From the NCBI RefSeq assembly GCF_039652435.2, contig NZ_CP190246.1:3596001-3660000 (forward strand): a stretch of DNA of 64,000 nt, read 5' to 3'. Of this stretch, positions 32,406 through 41,062 are shown piece after piece. Each line of letters begins with the position of its first letter. Within the stretch, counting starts at the first letter, position 1. A program made the translations under genes and the position numbers. The DNA comes from Niabella insulamsoli (lineage in GTDB: Bacteria > Bacteroidota > Bacteroidia > Chitinophagales > Chitinophagaceae). The notes under the pieces are model-generated. The model was not told the origin of the DNA. It did no database searches and was given only the letters and a program-made list of their open reading frames with translations.

Positions 32406-33425
32406 ATGGATGTAACAATTGTGATCATTTTGCATAACCGCCATCAAAACATCCAGCGCCTGGTAAACTATTATGATAGATCAGAAGTTAGCATCATTCT
32501 TGCCGACAGCTCTACCGACAAACATCCGACGCAAAACCTCCCCGGCCACTGGCAACATGTTTATACGCCCGGCATCAGCTACACTCAGAAAATAGAAAAA
32601 ATACTCCCGCAGGTAAAAACTAAATATGTAATATTATGTGCTGATGACGATTTTATAATTCCAAGCTCGCTTCCGCAATGTGTCAATTTTTTAGAAGCGC
32701 ACCCTGATTATGCAGCGGTGCAAGGCCATAGCCTTTGTTATAAAAAAAGTGAGGTGGTCGCCCGGGATATTATCAGCTTTTACCCACTTTATTACGATGT
32801 AAACTATTCTTACGAGCAGGCGGATCCTCTTGTCAGATTGGATGCAATTTTGGCTAATTATAAATCTTTTCTATATGCGGTCCATCGAACCGAAAGGCTG
32901 GCTTATGCCTACAACGGCGCCTCCAAACATATTCACAATTTATATCTAAACGAATACACCGCATCATTGCTACCCCTGGTTTCAGGAAAATATAAAGAAC
33001 TGGATTTATTGTACCAGGTGAGAGAATATGCAGCAGATTCCGACGATAAAACAGCCACAAATATTAATAAAATTGTTAAAGAAGACCAATACAAAAATGA
33101 CCTGGACGCATTCATTTTTTTTCTGGTAAAAAAAATTAACGGCCAACTATCTTTTGGAGCAGATGAAATACAAACGTCGCGAATTTTAACGGGATTGAAA
33201 AGACTGGCAAATTCAATAGACGCAAATGCCAGCCAAAAGCCAACCTTAAAGAAAAAATTGGGTAGCATTATTGCCTACATTCCTTTTTTTGGCAGCAAAC
33301 TCATTGCGAAAAGCAGAAAGTCCGAACTTGCCAAACAATTGGCTCGGTTTATCACAACTGATGAGGACAGAGCAGCATTAAGCAAAATCCGGTCAATCCT
33401 GGCTGATCATTCTGAACGCAACTAA
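32406..33425 (+). CDS. glycosyltransferase, GT2-like (TIGR00180 type)
   Basis: A 339-residue cytoplasmic GT-A fold enzyme. It begins DVTIVIILHNRHQNIQRLVNYY and carries the nucleotide-sugar/metal motif YVILCADDDFIIPSSL near residues 75-90. The layout matches the TIGR00180 glycosyltransferase family, which lacks an assigned donor or acceptor. It has no membrane segment. Its 3' end overlaps the convergent glycosyltransferase by 4 bp. Confidence 0.85.
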   Translation: MDVTIVIILHNRHQNIQRLVNYYDRSEVSIILADSSTDKHPTQNLPGHWQHVYTPGISYTQKIEKILPQVKTKYVILCADDDFIIPSSLPQCVNFLEAHPDYAAVQGHSLCYKKSEVVARDIISFYPLYYDVNYSYEQADPLVRLDAILANYKSFLYAVHRTERLAYAYNGASKHIHNLYLNEYTASLLPLVSGKYKELDLLYQVREYAADSDDKTATNINKIVKEDQYKNDLDAFIFFLVKKINGQLSFGADEIQTSRILTGLKRLANSIDANASQKPTLKKKLGSIIAYIPFFGSKLIAKSRKSELAKQLARFITTDEDRAALSKIRSILADHSERN

Positions 33426-34270
33426 GGAGCCATTTTCCCCATTCGCCTGGCTTTATAATCAGCAAAACCTTTTATTATAAATCGTATCGTCTTGAATTTC
33501 GCTCCGGCGTATAGCAAATGGTTTTTGATCCTGTTTAAGAGATCTTTCTTTTTGATACGTAAGGACGGAGAAGGGCCCGAATGATACAAAGATTTCACGT
33601 AAAAATAATTACGAACCATATAATACAATCTGACCGGTGTATGCAAGGTTCGGCTGGTTTTTTTGAAATTTTTTACAGACCGGAATTCAAATGCAGTGCC
33701 CAGCGAATGGGACATATGCACATTTTTTAATTTTACAGTTGCAAAGCCTTGCTGATTCGCCCGCAGGCAATACTCGAAATCTACTTCATCAATAAACAAA
33801 TTTTCATCGAACCCTCCGAGAGCCTGATGTATTTTTAGGTTTACAAGACTACCGGAAGTAATCAGCATATCCGTTGCATCAAAAGAACAACCTGCCGCCA
33901 CTACTTTTTTTTCATACGCTACTCCTATCATGGCGATTTTTTCCTTGCCTTGCATTCCCGAAAAACATTGCCTGTAATGCGCTCTGTCGCTTTCGTCAAA
34001 AGAGGAATCCTGATCCATCGTCAGCAGCCATTCGGCATCTTCATCGATAGCCATAGCCGCGGCAGCGTTCAATCGCTCGGCAATACCTTTGTTTATACCA
34101 TCGGCTATCAACACGGCCTTGTTTCCCAGACTATTTAAATCAATAGCAGACTCGGGCTCACTATTGTCCATGACAATCAATTTATCTACCAGCGGCAGAT
34201 AGCTATGCATATGCGCAATCACCTCTTGCGAAGGCTGGTATAAAATCACAACACCAAAAATTTTTTCCAT
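33422..34270 (-). CDS. glycosyltransferase family 2, rhamnosyltransferase-like
   Basis: A 282-residue GT-A enzyme: FGVVILYQPSQEVIAHMHSY, KLIVMDNSEPESA, GINKGIAERLNAAAAMA, then the metal motif WLLTMDQDSSFDES and LFIDEVDFEYCLRANQQGF. The pattern of N-terminal VVILY, DNSE and the later FIDEVD is typical of the rhamnosyltransferase-like branch of GT2. It is the only leftward gene among four rightward ones here. Donor and acceptor are unknown. Confidence 0.85.
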   Translation of the reverse strand: MEKIFGVVILYQPSQEVIAHMHSYLPLVDKLIVMDNSEPESAIDLNSLGNKAVLIADGINKGIAERLNAAAAMAIDEDAEWLLTMDQDSSFDESDRAHYRQCFSGMQGKEKIAMIGVAYEKKVVAAGCSFDATDMLITSGSLVNLKIHQALGGFDENLFIDEVDFEYCLRANQQGFATVKLKNVHMSHSLGTAFEFRSVKNFKKTSRTLHTPVRLYYMVRNYFYVKSLYHSGPSPSLRIKKKDLLNRIKNHLLYAGAKFKTIRFIIKGFADYKARRMGKMAP

Positions 34271-34374
34271 TCTGCTATAAATGAAATTAATTTGCCAAGA
34301 TATAATGATACAAACTCAAAGATGGAATCATTTGCGAAACACGCAAGATAAAATAAAAAAGCATTAGCATTCCA

Positions 34375-35310
34375 ATGCCCTTTATTTCAATTTGCATACC
34401 AGCTTATAAAAGAAGCCAGTACCTTGAACGATTACTGAAATCGATCGTCATTCAGCAGTTTCATGATTTTGAAGTAATTGTCAGTGATGACAGCCCGGAC
34501 GACGAGGTAAAAAATCTTTGCGACGCATACCGCGACCAACTACCACTTACCTATCATAAAAATGAGAACTCATTGGGGACACCGGTGAACTGGAATGCCG
34601 CCATTTCCCTGGCTAAGGGGCAGTGGATCAAACTCATGCACGACGATGATTGGTTTGCCGGCCCGGCTGCGCTTCAGCAATTCGCCGACTGCGCAAAAGA
34701 ATATCCGGACGCTTTTCTCTTTTCAGCTTATACCAATGTTTACGAAACATCTGGCAAAACCAAAAATATCTTCCCCGAAAAATTCAGGCTCACCCAGGCT
34801 GATCAGGAACCTTCGATATTAGTTGCCAAAAACTTTATTGGGCCGCCGAGCGTTACCATGCATAAAAATGATGGCAAATATGCTTATGATCCGGCATTAA
34901 AATGGCTGGTCGATATTGATATGTACCGCAGGCGCATGGAACACGACAAACTCGTGTATATCGGCCAGCCTGTTGTCCATGTTTATATTAGTAAATCGCA
35001 GGTCACGGCCTACACTAAAAATGTTGCGGCCGTCGAGATCCCCGAACATTTTCATTTTCTTAATAAGATGGGAATTGATAAGCTAAAAAACATCCTCGTA
35101 TATGATTATAACTGGCGGTTTTTCAGAAATTTCAATATTCGCGATATCGAGCAAATCAAAGATTATGGCTATGAGGGCGAAGTGCATCCCGTTCTAAAAT
35201 CGATGATTGTTGCTCAATCGAAAATACCGCGCCGCCTGTTAGCAAAAGGTTTGATTTCAAAACTGCTGATGACCACGCATTTTATTACTCATAAGCGTCT
35301 AATTAAATAA
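34375..35310 (+). CDS. glycosyltransferase family 2
   Basis: A 311-residue GT-A enzyme beginning FISICIPAYKRSQYLERLLKSI, with EVIVSDDSPDDEV, NAAISLAKGQWIKLMHDDDWFA carrying the DxD metal motif near residues 85-92, and no membrane helix. Its stop codon is immediately followed by the TTG start of the next glycosyltransferase, which implies translational coupling. It probably builds a surface polysaccharide together with its neighbours. Confidence 0.9.
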   Translation: MPFISICIPAYKRSQYLERLLKSIVIQQFHDFEVIVSDDSPDDEVKNLCDAYRDQLPLTYHKNENSLGTPVNWNAAISLAKGQWIKLMHDDDWFAGPAALQQFADCAKEYPDAFLFSAYTNVYETSGKTKNIFPEKFRLTQADQEPSILVAKNFIGPPSVTMHKNDGKYAYDPALKWLVDIDMYRRRMEHDKLVYIGQPVVHVYISKSQVTAYTKNVAAVEIPEHFHFLNKMGIDKLKNILVYDYNWRFFRNFNIRDIEQIKDYGYEGEVHPVLKSMIVAQSKIPRRLLAKGLISKLLMTTHFITHKRLIK

Positions 35311-36318
35311 TTGATCCGCTATAGTATCATAATCGTCAATTACAAAACACCGCAGCTGGTCAACAACTGCATTGCTTCCATCTACGACGGATCTGCGTTG
35401 GATTTGATTGAGATTATTGTTGTAGATAACCACTCCAACGATGGCAGCGAGCAAATGGTTACAGCCAAGTATCCAAAAATAAGCTGGATCAATATGGGCT
35501 ATAACAGCGGGTTCGCACGGGCCAACAACGCCGGGATAAAAGCAGCCAAAGGCGCTATAGTGCTTCTTTTAAACTCTGATACGCTTAATAAAGGAGATGC
35601 TATTGCTACTTGTTTTGAACGCTTTGAAAAGGACAACAACGTAGCAGCGGGTGTTCAACTATTAAATGAAGACGGGAGTCCGCAGATATCGGGCAATTAT
35701 GTTTTAACCGGCGGACTGAATTATCTGATGGCGCTCCCCTATTTGGGGCGGTGGATCCGTGCAGTAGGCCTATCATCGGGCGTTCAAAAGACGAATATTG
35801 CCAACGCCACCTCTACCGTTTCCGTAGATTGGATCAATGGCGCTTTTTTGATGGTGAAAATATCGGCTATCGAAAAAGCTGGCCTTCTTGATGAAGATTT
35901 TTTTCTTTATTCAGAGGAAGCAGAATGGTGTAGCCGCCTCAAAAAAGCAGGTTCGCTCGTGATTTATGGCGATTTGCATGTGATGCATTTGGAAGGCGGG
36001 AGTTCGGCCGCGGCTTATCAGTCTGTAACCAAAGGCTATCAAAACCTCGCCGACAGAAAAGGCTACCAGATTATGTTATCCAATTTTGTAAGGTTCCGGA
36101 AGGAGTTTGGTTTATTTTGGTACCTTTTTCATTTATCCGCTAATATCTTTACCATTCCTGTCTATTTTTTGGTGCTGCTTTTTAAAAGCCTGTTGATGAA
36201 AAAGGGAATCGCCGCGGAATGGAAATTCTGGAAAGGTTATTCTGGCAATGTACTAAAGTCGCTGCGCTATATTTTTATAATTGCGCTTGATAAACCTCAT
36301 TTTTACAAGGTATTGTAG
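35311..36318 (+). CDS. glycosyltransferase family 2 (WbbL-like) with C-terminal hydrophobic segment
   Basis: A 335-residue GT2 enzyme: YSIIIVNYKTPQLVNNCIASIY, IIVVDNHSNDGSEQM, NMGYNSGFARANNAGIKAAKG, VLLLNSDT as metal motif, then NGAFLMVKISAIEKAGLLDEDFFLYSEEAEWC. These are the motifs of WbbL/rhamnosyltransferase-type enzymes. A hydrophobic stretch near residues 270-295 suggests membrane association. TTG at 35311 is the only start compatible with the conserved N-terminus and abuts the preceding stop codon. Confidence 0.88.
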   Translation: MIRYSIIIVNYKTPQLVNNCIASIYDGSALDLIEIIVVDNHSNDGSEQMVTAKYPKISWINMGYNSGFARANNAGIKAAKGAIVLLLNSDTLNKGDAIATCFERFEKDNNVAAGVQLLNEDGSPQISGNYVLTGGLNYLMALPYLGRWIRAVGLSSGVQKTNIANATSTVSVDWINGAFLMVKISAIEKAGLLDEDFFLYSEEAEWCSRLKKAGSLVIYGDLHVMHLEGGSSAAAYQSVTKGYQNLADRKGYQIMLSNFVRFRKEFGLFWYLFHLSANIFTIPVYFLVLLFKSLLMKKGIAAEWKFWKGYSGNVLKSLRYIFIIALDKPHFYKVL

Positions 36319-36380
36319 CGGCGCGTGAAGACACGCATTGCATACGCCGCGTCACTTACAGGAAACTCAACTGAGAACTC
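36319..36380. repeat. degenerate palindromic repeat after the glycosyltransferase gene
   Basis: GGCGCGTGAAGACACGC forms a short hairpin and is followed by a partly inverted copy (ATACGCCGCGTCAC). The last bases resemble the end of the adjoining 172-bp unit in diverged form. Confidence 0.35.
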
Positions 36381-36744
36381 AAGTTCAAACAGTCGCCTTG
36401 TCTGGGCTAGGTGAGTGTTTCCACACATCCCATTATCTATCAATCATACAATTTCCTTCGCAGCCGAGTCTCACCGTTGGCCTTGTGAGTTGGCCGTGGA
36501 CTCGGCGCTTTACATACGCGGAGCCCCTTCCAGAAGACCAGGCTGAGAATTCAAGTTCAAACAGTCGCCTTGTCTGGGCTAGGTGAGTGTTTCCACACAT
36601 CCCATTTTCTATCAATCATACAATTTCCTTCTCAGCCGAGTCTCACCGTTGGCCTTGTGAGTTGGCCGTGGACTCGGCGCTTTACATACGCGGAGCCCCT
36701 TCCAGAAGACCAGGCTGAGAATTCAAGTTCAAACAGTCGCCTTA
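36381..36744. repeat. 172-bp tandem repeat, 2.1 copies, with a strong internal hairpin
   Basis: Copy 1 is 36381-36552, copy 2 36553-36724, and 20 bp of a third copy run to 36744, two bases from the stop codon of the next gene. Copies 1 and 2 differ at two positions by eye (about 170 of 172 identical). Each holds GCCGAGTC...GACTCGGC arms around further CAC/GTG and GGCC/GGCC pairing. The period is not a multiple of three and the open frames shift between copies, so it is not coding. No terminal repeats or transposase were seen. Confidence 0.85.
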
Positions 36745-36745
36745 G

Positions 36746-37930
36746 CTATAAATCATATAACTTATCAGCCGCTTTTTTGGCAATAGATTCCCAACTAAAA
36801 TGTTCAAAGAAAACGGAAGGTATTGACGCTTTTCCTGCTACAAGCTTGGCACAGATTGCTTTTGCAAAGTTTAAGCAATCGCCATCCTTAATCACCACAA
36901 GATGTTGCCCAGTCACGGCTGTCGGCACCCCATATGCACCTGATACAAATGACACCGCGGGCGTGTCAGCACCCAATGCCTCAACGAGTTTGGTTTTGAT
37001 GCCGCCCCCATCAGTAATCGGGTTTATAAAAAGATCCGCCGCCCTGAAGTATACATCGATATCGTCAACAAAGCCTTTGTAAATAATATGCTGATCCCTG
37101 AATGATGATAATTGCTTGTAGCTTTCCGGTAAACGCAGCCCGCAAATCACAATCTTATACGGAACCCGACAGTGTTCTATCAGGTAGGGATTAATCTCGT
37201 TTAAAATACGGTCAAGCCCATCACGGTTTGGCCCGTAGTCCAAGGTGCCGTTAAACAATATCAGCTTCGTTTCCGGCGGCAAGTGGAGCTCCTGACACAC
37301 CGATGTTTTGGCCGCTTGCCTTTGTTCGGTCGTTGGCGGCGCAACCGCTTCTATCCCGTAGGTTATTACAGCGCATTTCTTTGCCTCCAAACCATAGTTT
37401 GTTATGGCATAGGCTTTATCTTCTGCTGTAATAAAGAAATTAAGATCTGCCTGGCGGTGGGCAAATTTCTCGTAGGCATGCATCATCCGCCACCACCATT
37501 TATTCATGCTTTTGAACCGCGCCGCTTCAATATTATGCGAGTGGATAACCAGCTTTAAGCCCGCATATTTTTTCAACGCGTAGCCCAACCAGGCATAATA
37601 AGGATGCTCCATAATGACGTGGTTGATCCCGTTTTTTCGACACCATTTTTTTATTGAAAAAAATAAAGCCGGATTTAGATACCGAAGTTTGTTAGCGCCG
37701 CTGCCCAACACCGGGATAAAACCAATGTGATCCTTTTCCCCGCGGTTTTCATCAACTGTAAAAGCCGTGATAGCTGCGTATTGCGCCAAATATTTCAGAA
37801 AAAGAAAAATGCCTTTCTCTCCGCCATTGACGGCAGGTATTATTTTGTAGGGAACTATGGAGGCTATTCGAATCAGAGTAAATAGTTGACAAATGATGGT
37901 TGACGATTGACAGAAATATCCATGGCGCAC
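36746..37930 (-). CDS. glycosyltransferase family 4/1 (GT-B fold)
   Basis: A 394-residue enzyme with two Rossmann-like halves. N-terminal: RIASIVPYKIIPAVNGGEKGIFLFLKYLAQY and HNIEAARFK; C-terminal: KLILFNGTLDYGPNRDGLDRILNEI, IVICGLRLP, and the donor-binding segment INPITDGGGIKTKLVEALGADTPAVSF with the conserved Glu. The homologous part starts at RIASIVP, about 19 residues into the frame; the GTG at 37930 overlaps the stop codon of the upstream YfhO gene by one base and gives the only standard start. The exact start is therefore uncertain. Its stop codon abuts the tandem repeat. Confidence 0.87.
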   Translation of the reverse strand: MRHGYFCQSSTIICQLFTLIRIASIVPYKIIPAVNGGEKGIFLFLKYLAQYAAITAFTVDENRGEKDHIGFIPVLGSGANKLRYLNPALFFSIKKWCRKNGINHVIMEHPYYAWLGYALKKYAGLKLVIHSHNIEAARFKSMNKWWWRMMHAYEKFAHRQADLNFFITAEDKAYAITNYGLEAKKCAVITYGIEAVAPPTTEQRQAAKTSVCQELHLPPETKLILFNGTLDYGPNRDGLDRILNEINPYLIEHCRVPYKIVICGLRLPESYKQLSSFRDQHIIYKGFVDDIDVYFRAADLFINPITDGGGIKTKLVEALGADTPAVSFVSGAYGVPTAVTGQHLVVIKDGDCLNFAKAICAKLVAGKASIPSVFFEHFSWESIAKKAADKLYDL

Positions 37931-40425
37931 TAACTATTGTCTACAGACTTTCTCTTTCTGTCTACCCACCACTGCATTGCAAATCCACCGATAACAATGA
38001 GCATAACCAGCCACGAACTGATATAAGAAATGGTCATCCCTCTTTGCACTTTTTCGGGTTCAAAAGCCATGCGAATCTGATGCTCGCCGGCAGGTATCAT
38101 CAGCCCTCTCATAAAATAATTGGTTTTGATAATCTCGGCCTTTTTACCATCAATATAAGCATTCCAGCCGGCGGGATAATAGACCTCGCTGAAGACAGCA
38201 AACCCACCAGACGCACTGCTCGATTTATACTCGATGGCGTCGTTGGCATAACTGACTAATTGAATCGTAGCAGCGGAGTCGGCGGTAGCAGCGGCATTGC
38301 CGATGAAGGACTGTTGCACAATGGCCGTGTCTTTTAAATTAGTTGTACCGATCGCCCGTAATTCTTCCACATTGCCGGGCACGGGACGCACCGCTTTTAC
38401 AAACCATGCAGCGCCGTAAGCATTAGGATTAGGAATAAGTTGTTGCTGTCCCTGTTGATCTGAAGCAATAATATATTTCACATCGAGCGCATTTAAAATT
38501 TGTTCGTTGGGCGCCCCGCTAAAATATTTTTCAATCAGATCCTGGTAAATGCGCAGCTTTGCCGGATGATAACCCAACACAGAACGGTGGAAATAAGACA
38601 CACTGTTGTCATTCATTCCCCCTACCTGATATACCCGAAAATGCGGGTCTTTATCTTTTAAAATTTGTTGATCGATGGACGAAGGTGTTGCTTCCGCCAT
38701 TTGCAACTCGTCTTTGTCAACATACTGCTCGTCCTTAAAATATGTTTTATCTACTACCCAAAGGTCAATCAAAGTAATGGCGGCCAGCAGCGCCACGGCC
38801 AGCACCGGCCGGAGCATCTTTTTCAATACGCCATAAATAATGCCAAGTACCAAAGCCATAAACAAAAGCGCCCTGAGAATCTGTTGCCCAAAAAGACTTT
38901 GCCTGTCGGCCTTCAAGCCTGCGATCACCGCGCGATTCAACGTATCGCTGCCGCTGGGATCGAGTGGAGTCTTCAAAAACTCCTGGTCAAAAGCGGCGCT
39001 GTAACCCTGGCCAATATATAACAACACCAACACAGCAGTAATACCCGCGAGCGCGTATAAAATCTTTTTAAAATGCTCTTTCAAAAAATCACCCGAGCCT
39101 ACTTTAAAAAAGAGATTATAAACCGTGATAACAGCCATCAGCGGCATGGTGAATTGCGCAATGACTAACGCCATCGACGGCGCACGGAATTTATTATAGA
39201 GCGGCAGGTTGTTCAACAGCCATTCATTAAACCCAAAGAAATATTTTCCCCAGGCCATCAGTATTGAAATAAGTGTAGCAGCCAACAAAGCCCATTTCAG
39301 CGGGCCACGGATTACCACAAAACCTATAACGGCCAAAATAAAAATGATCGCGCCAATATAGGCAGGCCCTCCCGAATATTCGCCGGGCGTACTCATCCCG
39401 CCCCAATAGGCCGGTAGCTGTGCAATAAACTGACTGGCCTGCATTTCCGGAACGCCTGCCGCAGTTAGCTTTTCTATCACTTTGGAGTCCGCTTCCAATG
39501 GAGTACCGCTGCTGCCACCGACCGCCTTCGGCATGAGCATCACCAACGGCTCTACCTTGCTCATACTATATTGCATCGCGTAATCGGCATCTAATCCTTT
39601 GGTGCTTACTGCTTTCACCTGATCGCCCTGAATTTCGAGGGTTTTGCCGCCGCGCATGGTGTATTTCGAATATTCGTTGGTGCTCATAAATGCCAGGGCA
39701 TAGCAACCTAATCCAACAAGGGCAGCAATAGCGCTCAACCCTACCGACATCAAAATATGTTTAACGTCTTTTTCTTTAATCCATTTCACAAGATAGGCAA
39801 TGGTAACCGCGCCGGCCACGATAAAGAAGTAATAAGCAATCTGAGGATGATTGGCCATGAGCTCGAACATTGCGCCAAGGGTAGCCACCGCCAAGCCGAT
39901 CCAATATCGCTTTGTGTAAATGAGCAGCAACCCGGCCAGCAAAAGCGGCATATAAGCAATGGCCATCATTTTTGTTTCGTGCCCACCCGAAACGATCAGC
40001 GGATTGTAGGTGGAATAGGCAAAAGCCAACGCGCCCAAAATACCAATTGCAGGATGAAACCGCAACACGACGCAAAGGATGTAAAAACAAACGCAGGCGA
40101 TAAAGAAAAAATTCATCGGCTTGGGAAGCCCCAGCCCCATCACTTTGTTGAGATCGATCGGCAGCGCGCTTTTCCCCTCCAAAGCGATCTGATAATTGGG
40201 CATTCCGCTAAAAACGCTGGTGCTCCAAAGCGGAAAGCTGCCGGTTTTTTCTTTCACATCAAAAGCATTCTGGGCAGAGCCCCGCCAGCCCGTCACGCCG
40301 GTATCATGTTGATTTAATGTTTTTCCTTCTAAAACAGGCTTGCAAAACAGCACTGCTACCAGTAAAAAAATCAATATCGCCACCACATGTGGCACCGCAT
40401 TTTTAATCCGGCTGTTCATTAGCAT
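37930..40425 (-). CDS. YfhO-family integral membrane protein
   Basis: An 831-residue polytopic protein with about 13 hydrophobic helices. It starts HVVAILIFLLVAVLFCKPVLEGKTLNQHDTGVTGWRGSAQNAFD, the characteristic first loop of bacterial YfhO proteins (QHD motif), and has FRAPSMALVIAQFTMPLMAV near the middle plus a C-terminal periplasmic beta-rich domain with VFSEVYYPAGWNAYIDGKKAEI. YfhO is a GT-C-like family involved in glycosylating cell-envelope polymers such as lipoteichoic acid in Firmicutes; the substrate here is unknown. It is coupled to the glycosyltransferase gene downstream. Confidence 0.9.
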   Translation of the reverse strand: MLMNSRIKNAVPHVVAILIFLLVAVLFCKPVLEGKTLNQHDTGVTGWRGSAQNAFDVKEKTGSFPLWSTSVFSGMPNYQIALEGKSALPIDLNKVMGLGLPKPMNFFFIACVCFYILCVVLRFHPAIGILGALAFAYSTYNPLIVSGGHETKMMAIAYMPLLLAGLLLIYTKRYWIGLAVATLGAMFELMANHPQIAYYFFIVAGAVTIAYLVKWIKEKDVKHILMSVGLSAIAALVGLGCYALAFMSTNEYSKYTMRGGKTLEIQGDQVKAVSTKGLDADYAMQYSMSKVEPLVMLMPKAVGGSSGTPLEADSKVIEKLTAAGVPEMQASQFIAQLPAYWGGMSTPGEYSGGPAYIGAIIFILAVIGFVVIRGPLKWALLAATLISILMAWGKYFFGFNEWLLNNLPLYNKFRAPSMALVIAQFTMPLMAVITVYNLFFKVGSGDFLKEHFKKILYALAGITAVLVLLYIGQGYSAAFDQEFLKTPLDPSGSDTLNRAVIAGLKADRQSLFGQQILRALLFMALVLGIIYGVLKKMLRPVLAVALLAAITLIDLWVVDKTYFKDEQYVDKDELQMAEATPSSIDQQILKDKDPHFRVYQVGGMNDNSVSYFHRSVLGYHPAKLRIYQDLIEKYFSGAPNEQILNALDVKYIIASDQQGQQQLIPNPNAYGAAWFVKAVRPVPGNVEELRAIGTTNLKDTAIVQQSFIGNAAATADSAATIQLVSYANDAIEYKSSSASGGFAVFSEVYYPAGWNAYIDGKKAEIIKTNYFMRGLMIPAGEHQIRMAFEPEKVQRGMTISYISSWLVMLIVIGGFAMQWWVDRKRKSVDNS

Positions 40426-40707
40426 TTATATTTAATTATTTCAGCGGGCAACGGGCTGCTGCCCGATCCCTATTCGACCCTTTTTTATTAAATCACAGAA
40501 CGAGCAAAATAATACTATTTTATACGAAATGAGCATAAAAATTAGCCAGCTAAATTACCCTTCATCCATAGCGGCGCGGGCAGGCAAAGTGGCAATACCT
40601 TTTTTTGCAAATCCGAATTGGCCAAAAAATAATAAAAAACAACGGATGAGCCCTATCAATTTTCAGCCTTTTTTGTTAATAACCGGTTTAAGAATTTTCA
40701 TGACAGG
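40426..40707. other. intergenic, mostly featureless
   Basis: AT-rich spacer between the divergent YfhO gene and the small membrane protein gene. It holds a hairpin CGGGCA...TGCCCG (40445-40465). A 62-codon open frame at 40529 has no believable start signal or composition and is not called. Confidence 0.4.
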
Positions 40708-40740
40708 TTTGTTTTAGCAAAACTTAAAATAATACATTTA
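40708..40740 (+). promoter_or_regulatory. candidate Bacteroidota promoter for the small membrane protein / YhhQ pair
   Basis: TTTG at 40708-40711, a 21-bp spacer, and TACATTTA at 40733-40740 (one change from TAnnTTTG), ending 16 bp before the start codon at 40757. Confidence 0.5.
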
Positions 40741-40756
40741 CAGGATAATTACGCCG

Positions 40757-41062
40757 ATGCGTTGGTTAATTCTTTTATCAAGAGTGGCTTTTCTGAGTGG
40801 CATTGCCATGTTGCTGGCGATGGGTTTGAATATCACTTCCCTGGCTGATACGCAAACGACGCTTGCTGTAATCGTTTTAGCAGGTTATGGCCTGGCGGGC
40901 ATCATGCTGCCGCTGGTTAACCTGACTTATTTGCTGCTGAGCGCCGTTAACCGCCGTCGTTTGCGCTCCGTTCCACTGTGGTTGCTGCTTTGCAATGTGG
41001 CATTCTTGCTTATTTTTTTAATTTTTACCTTTTATATTAATGATCCGTACTATAACAGGTGA
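40757..41062 (+). CDS. small membrane protein coupled to the queuosine-precursor transporter
   Basis: A 101-residue protein with three hydrophobic helices (about residues 5-25, 34-62 and 74-95) separated by a basic loop VNRRRLRSVP. No family recognised. It overlaps the next gene by 23 bp in another frame, which implies translational coupling with the YhhQ-type transporter. It has a good candidate promoter upstream. It might assist the transporter or simply share its expression; there is no direct evidence of function. Confidence 0.7.
   Translation: MRWLILLSRVAFLSGIAMLLAMGLNITSLADTQTTLAVIVLAGYGLAGIMLPLVNLTYLLLSAVNRRRLRSVPLWLLLCNVAFLLIFLIFTFYINDPYYNR

Noticed and set aside
36319..36744. CRISPR array
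   Set aside because: The repeat is 172 bp with no unique spacers between copies and no cas genes nearby.
36338..37082. Open frames across the tandem repeat (82 and 170 codons) that encode a repeated peptide
   Set aside because: They only reflect the 172-bp repeat; the period is not a multiple of three, the second runs antisense into a real glycosyltransferase gene, and there is no start signal.
40529..40717. 62-codon open frame in the YfhO upstream spacer
   Set aside because: No ribosome-binding site, no conserved-looking segment, and it overlaps the likely promoter of the next gene.
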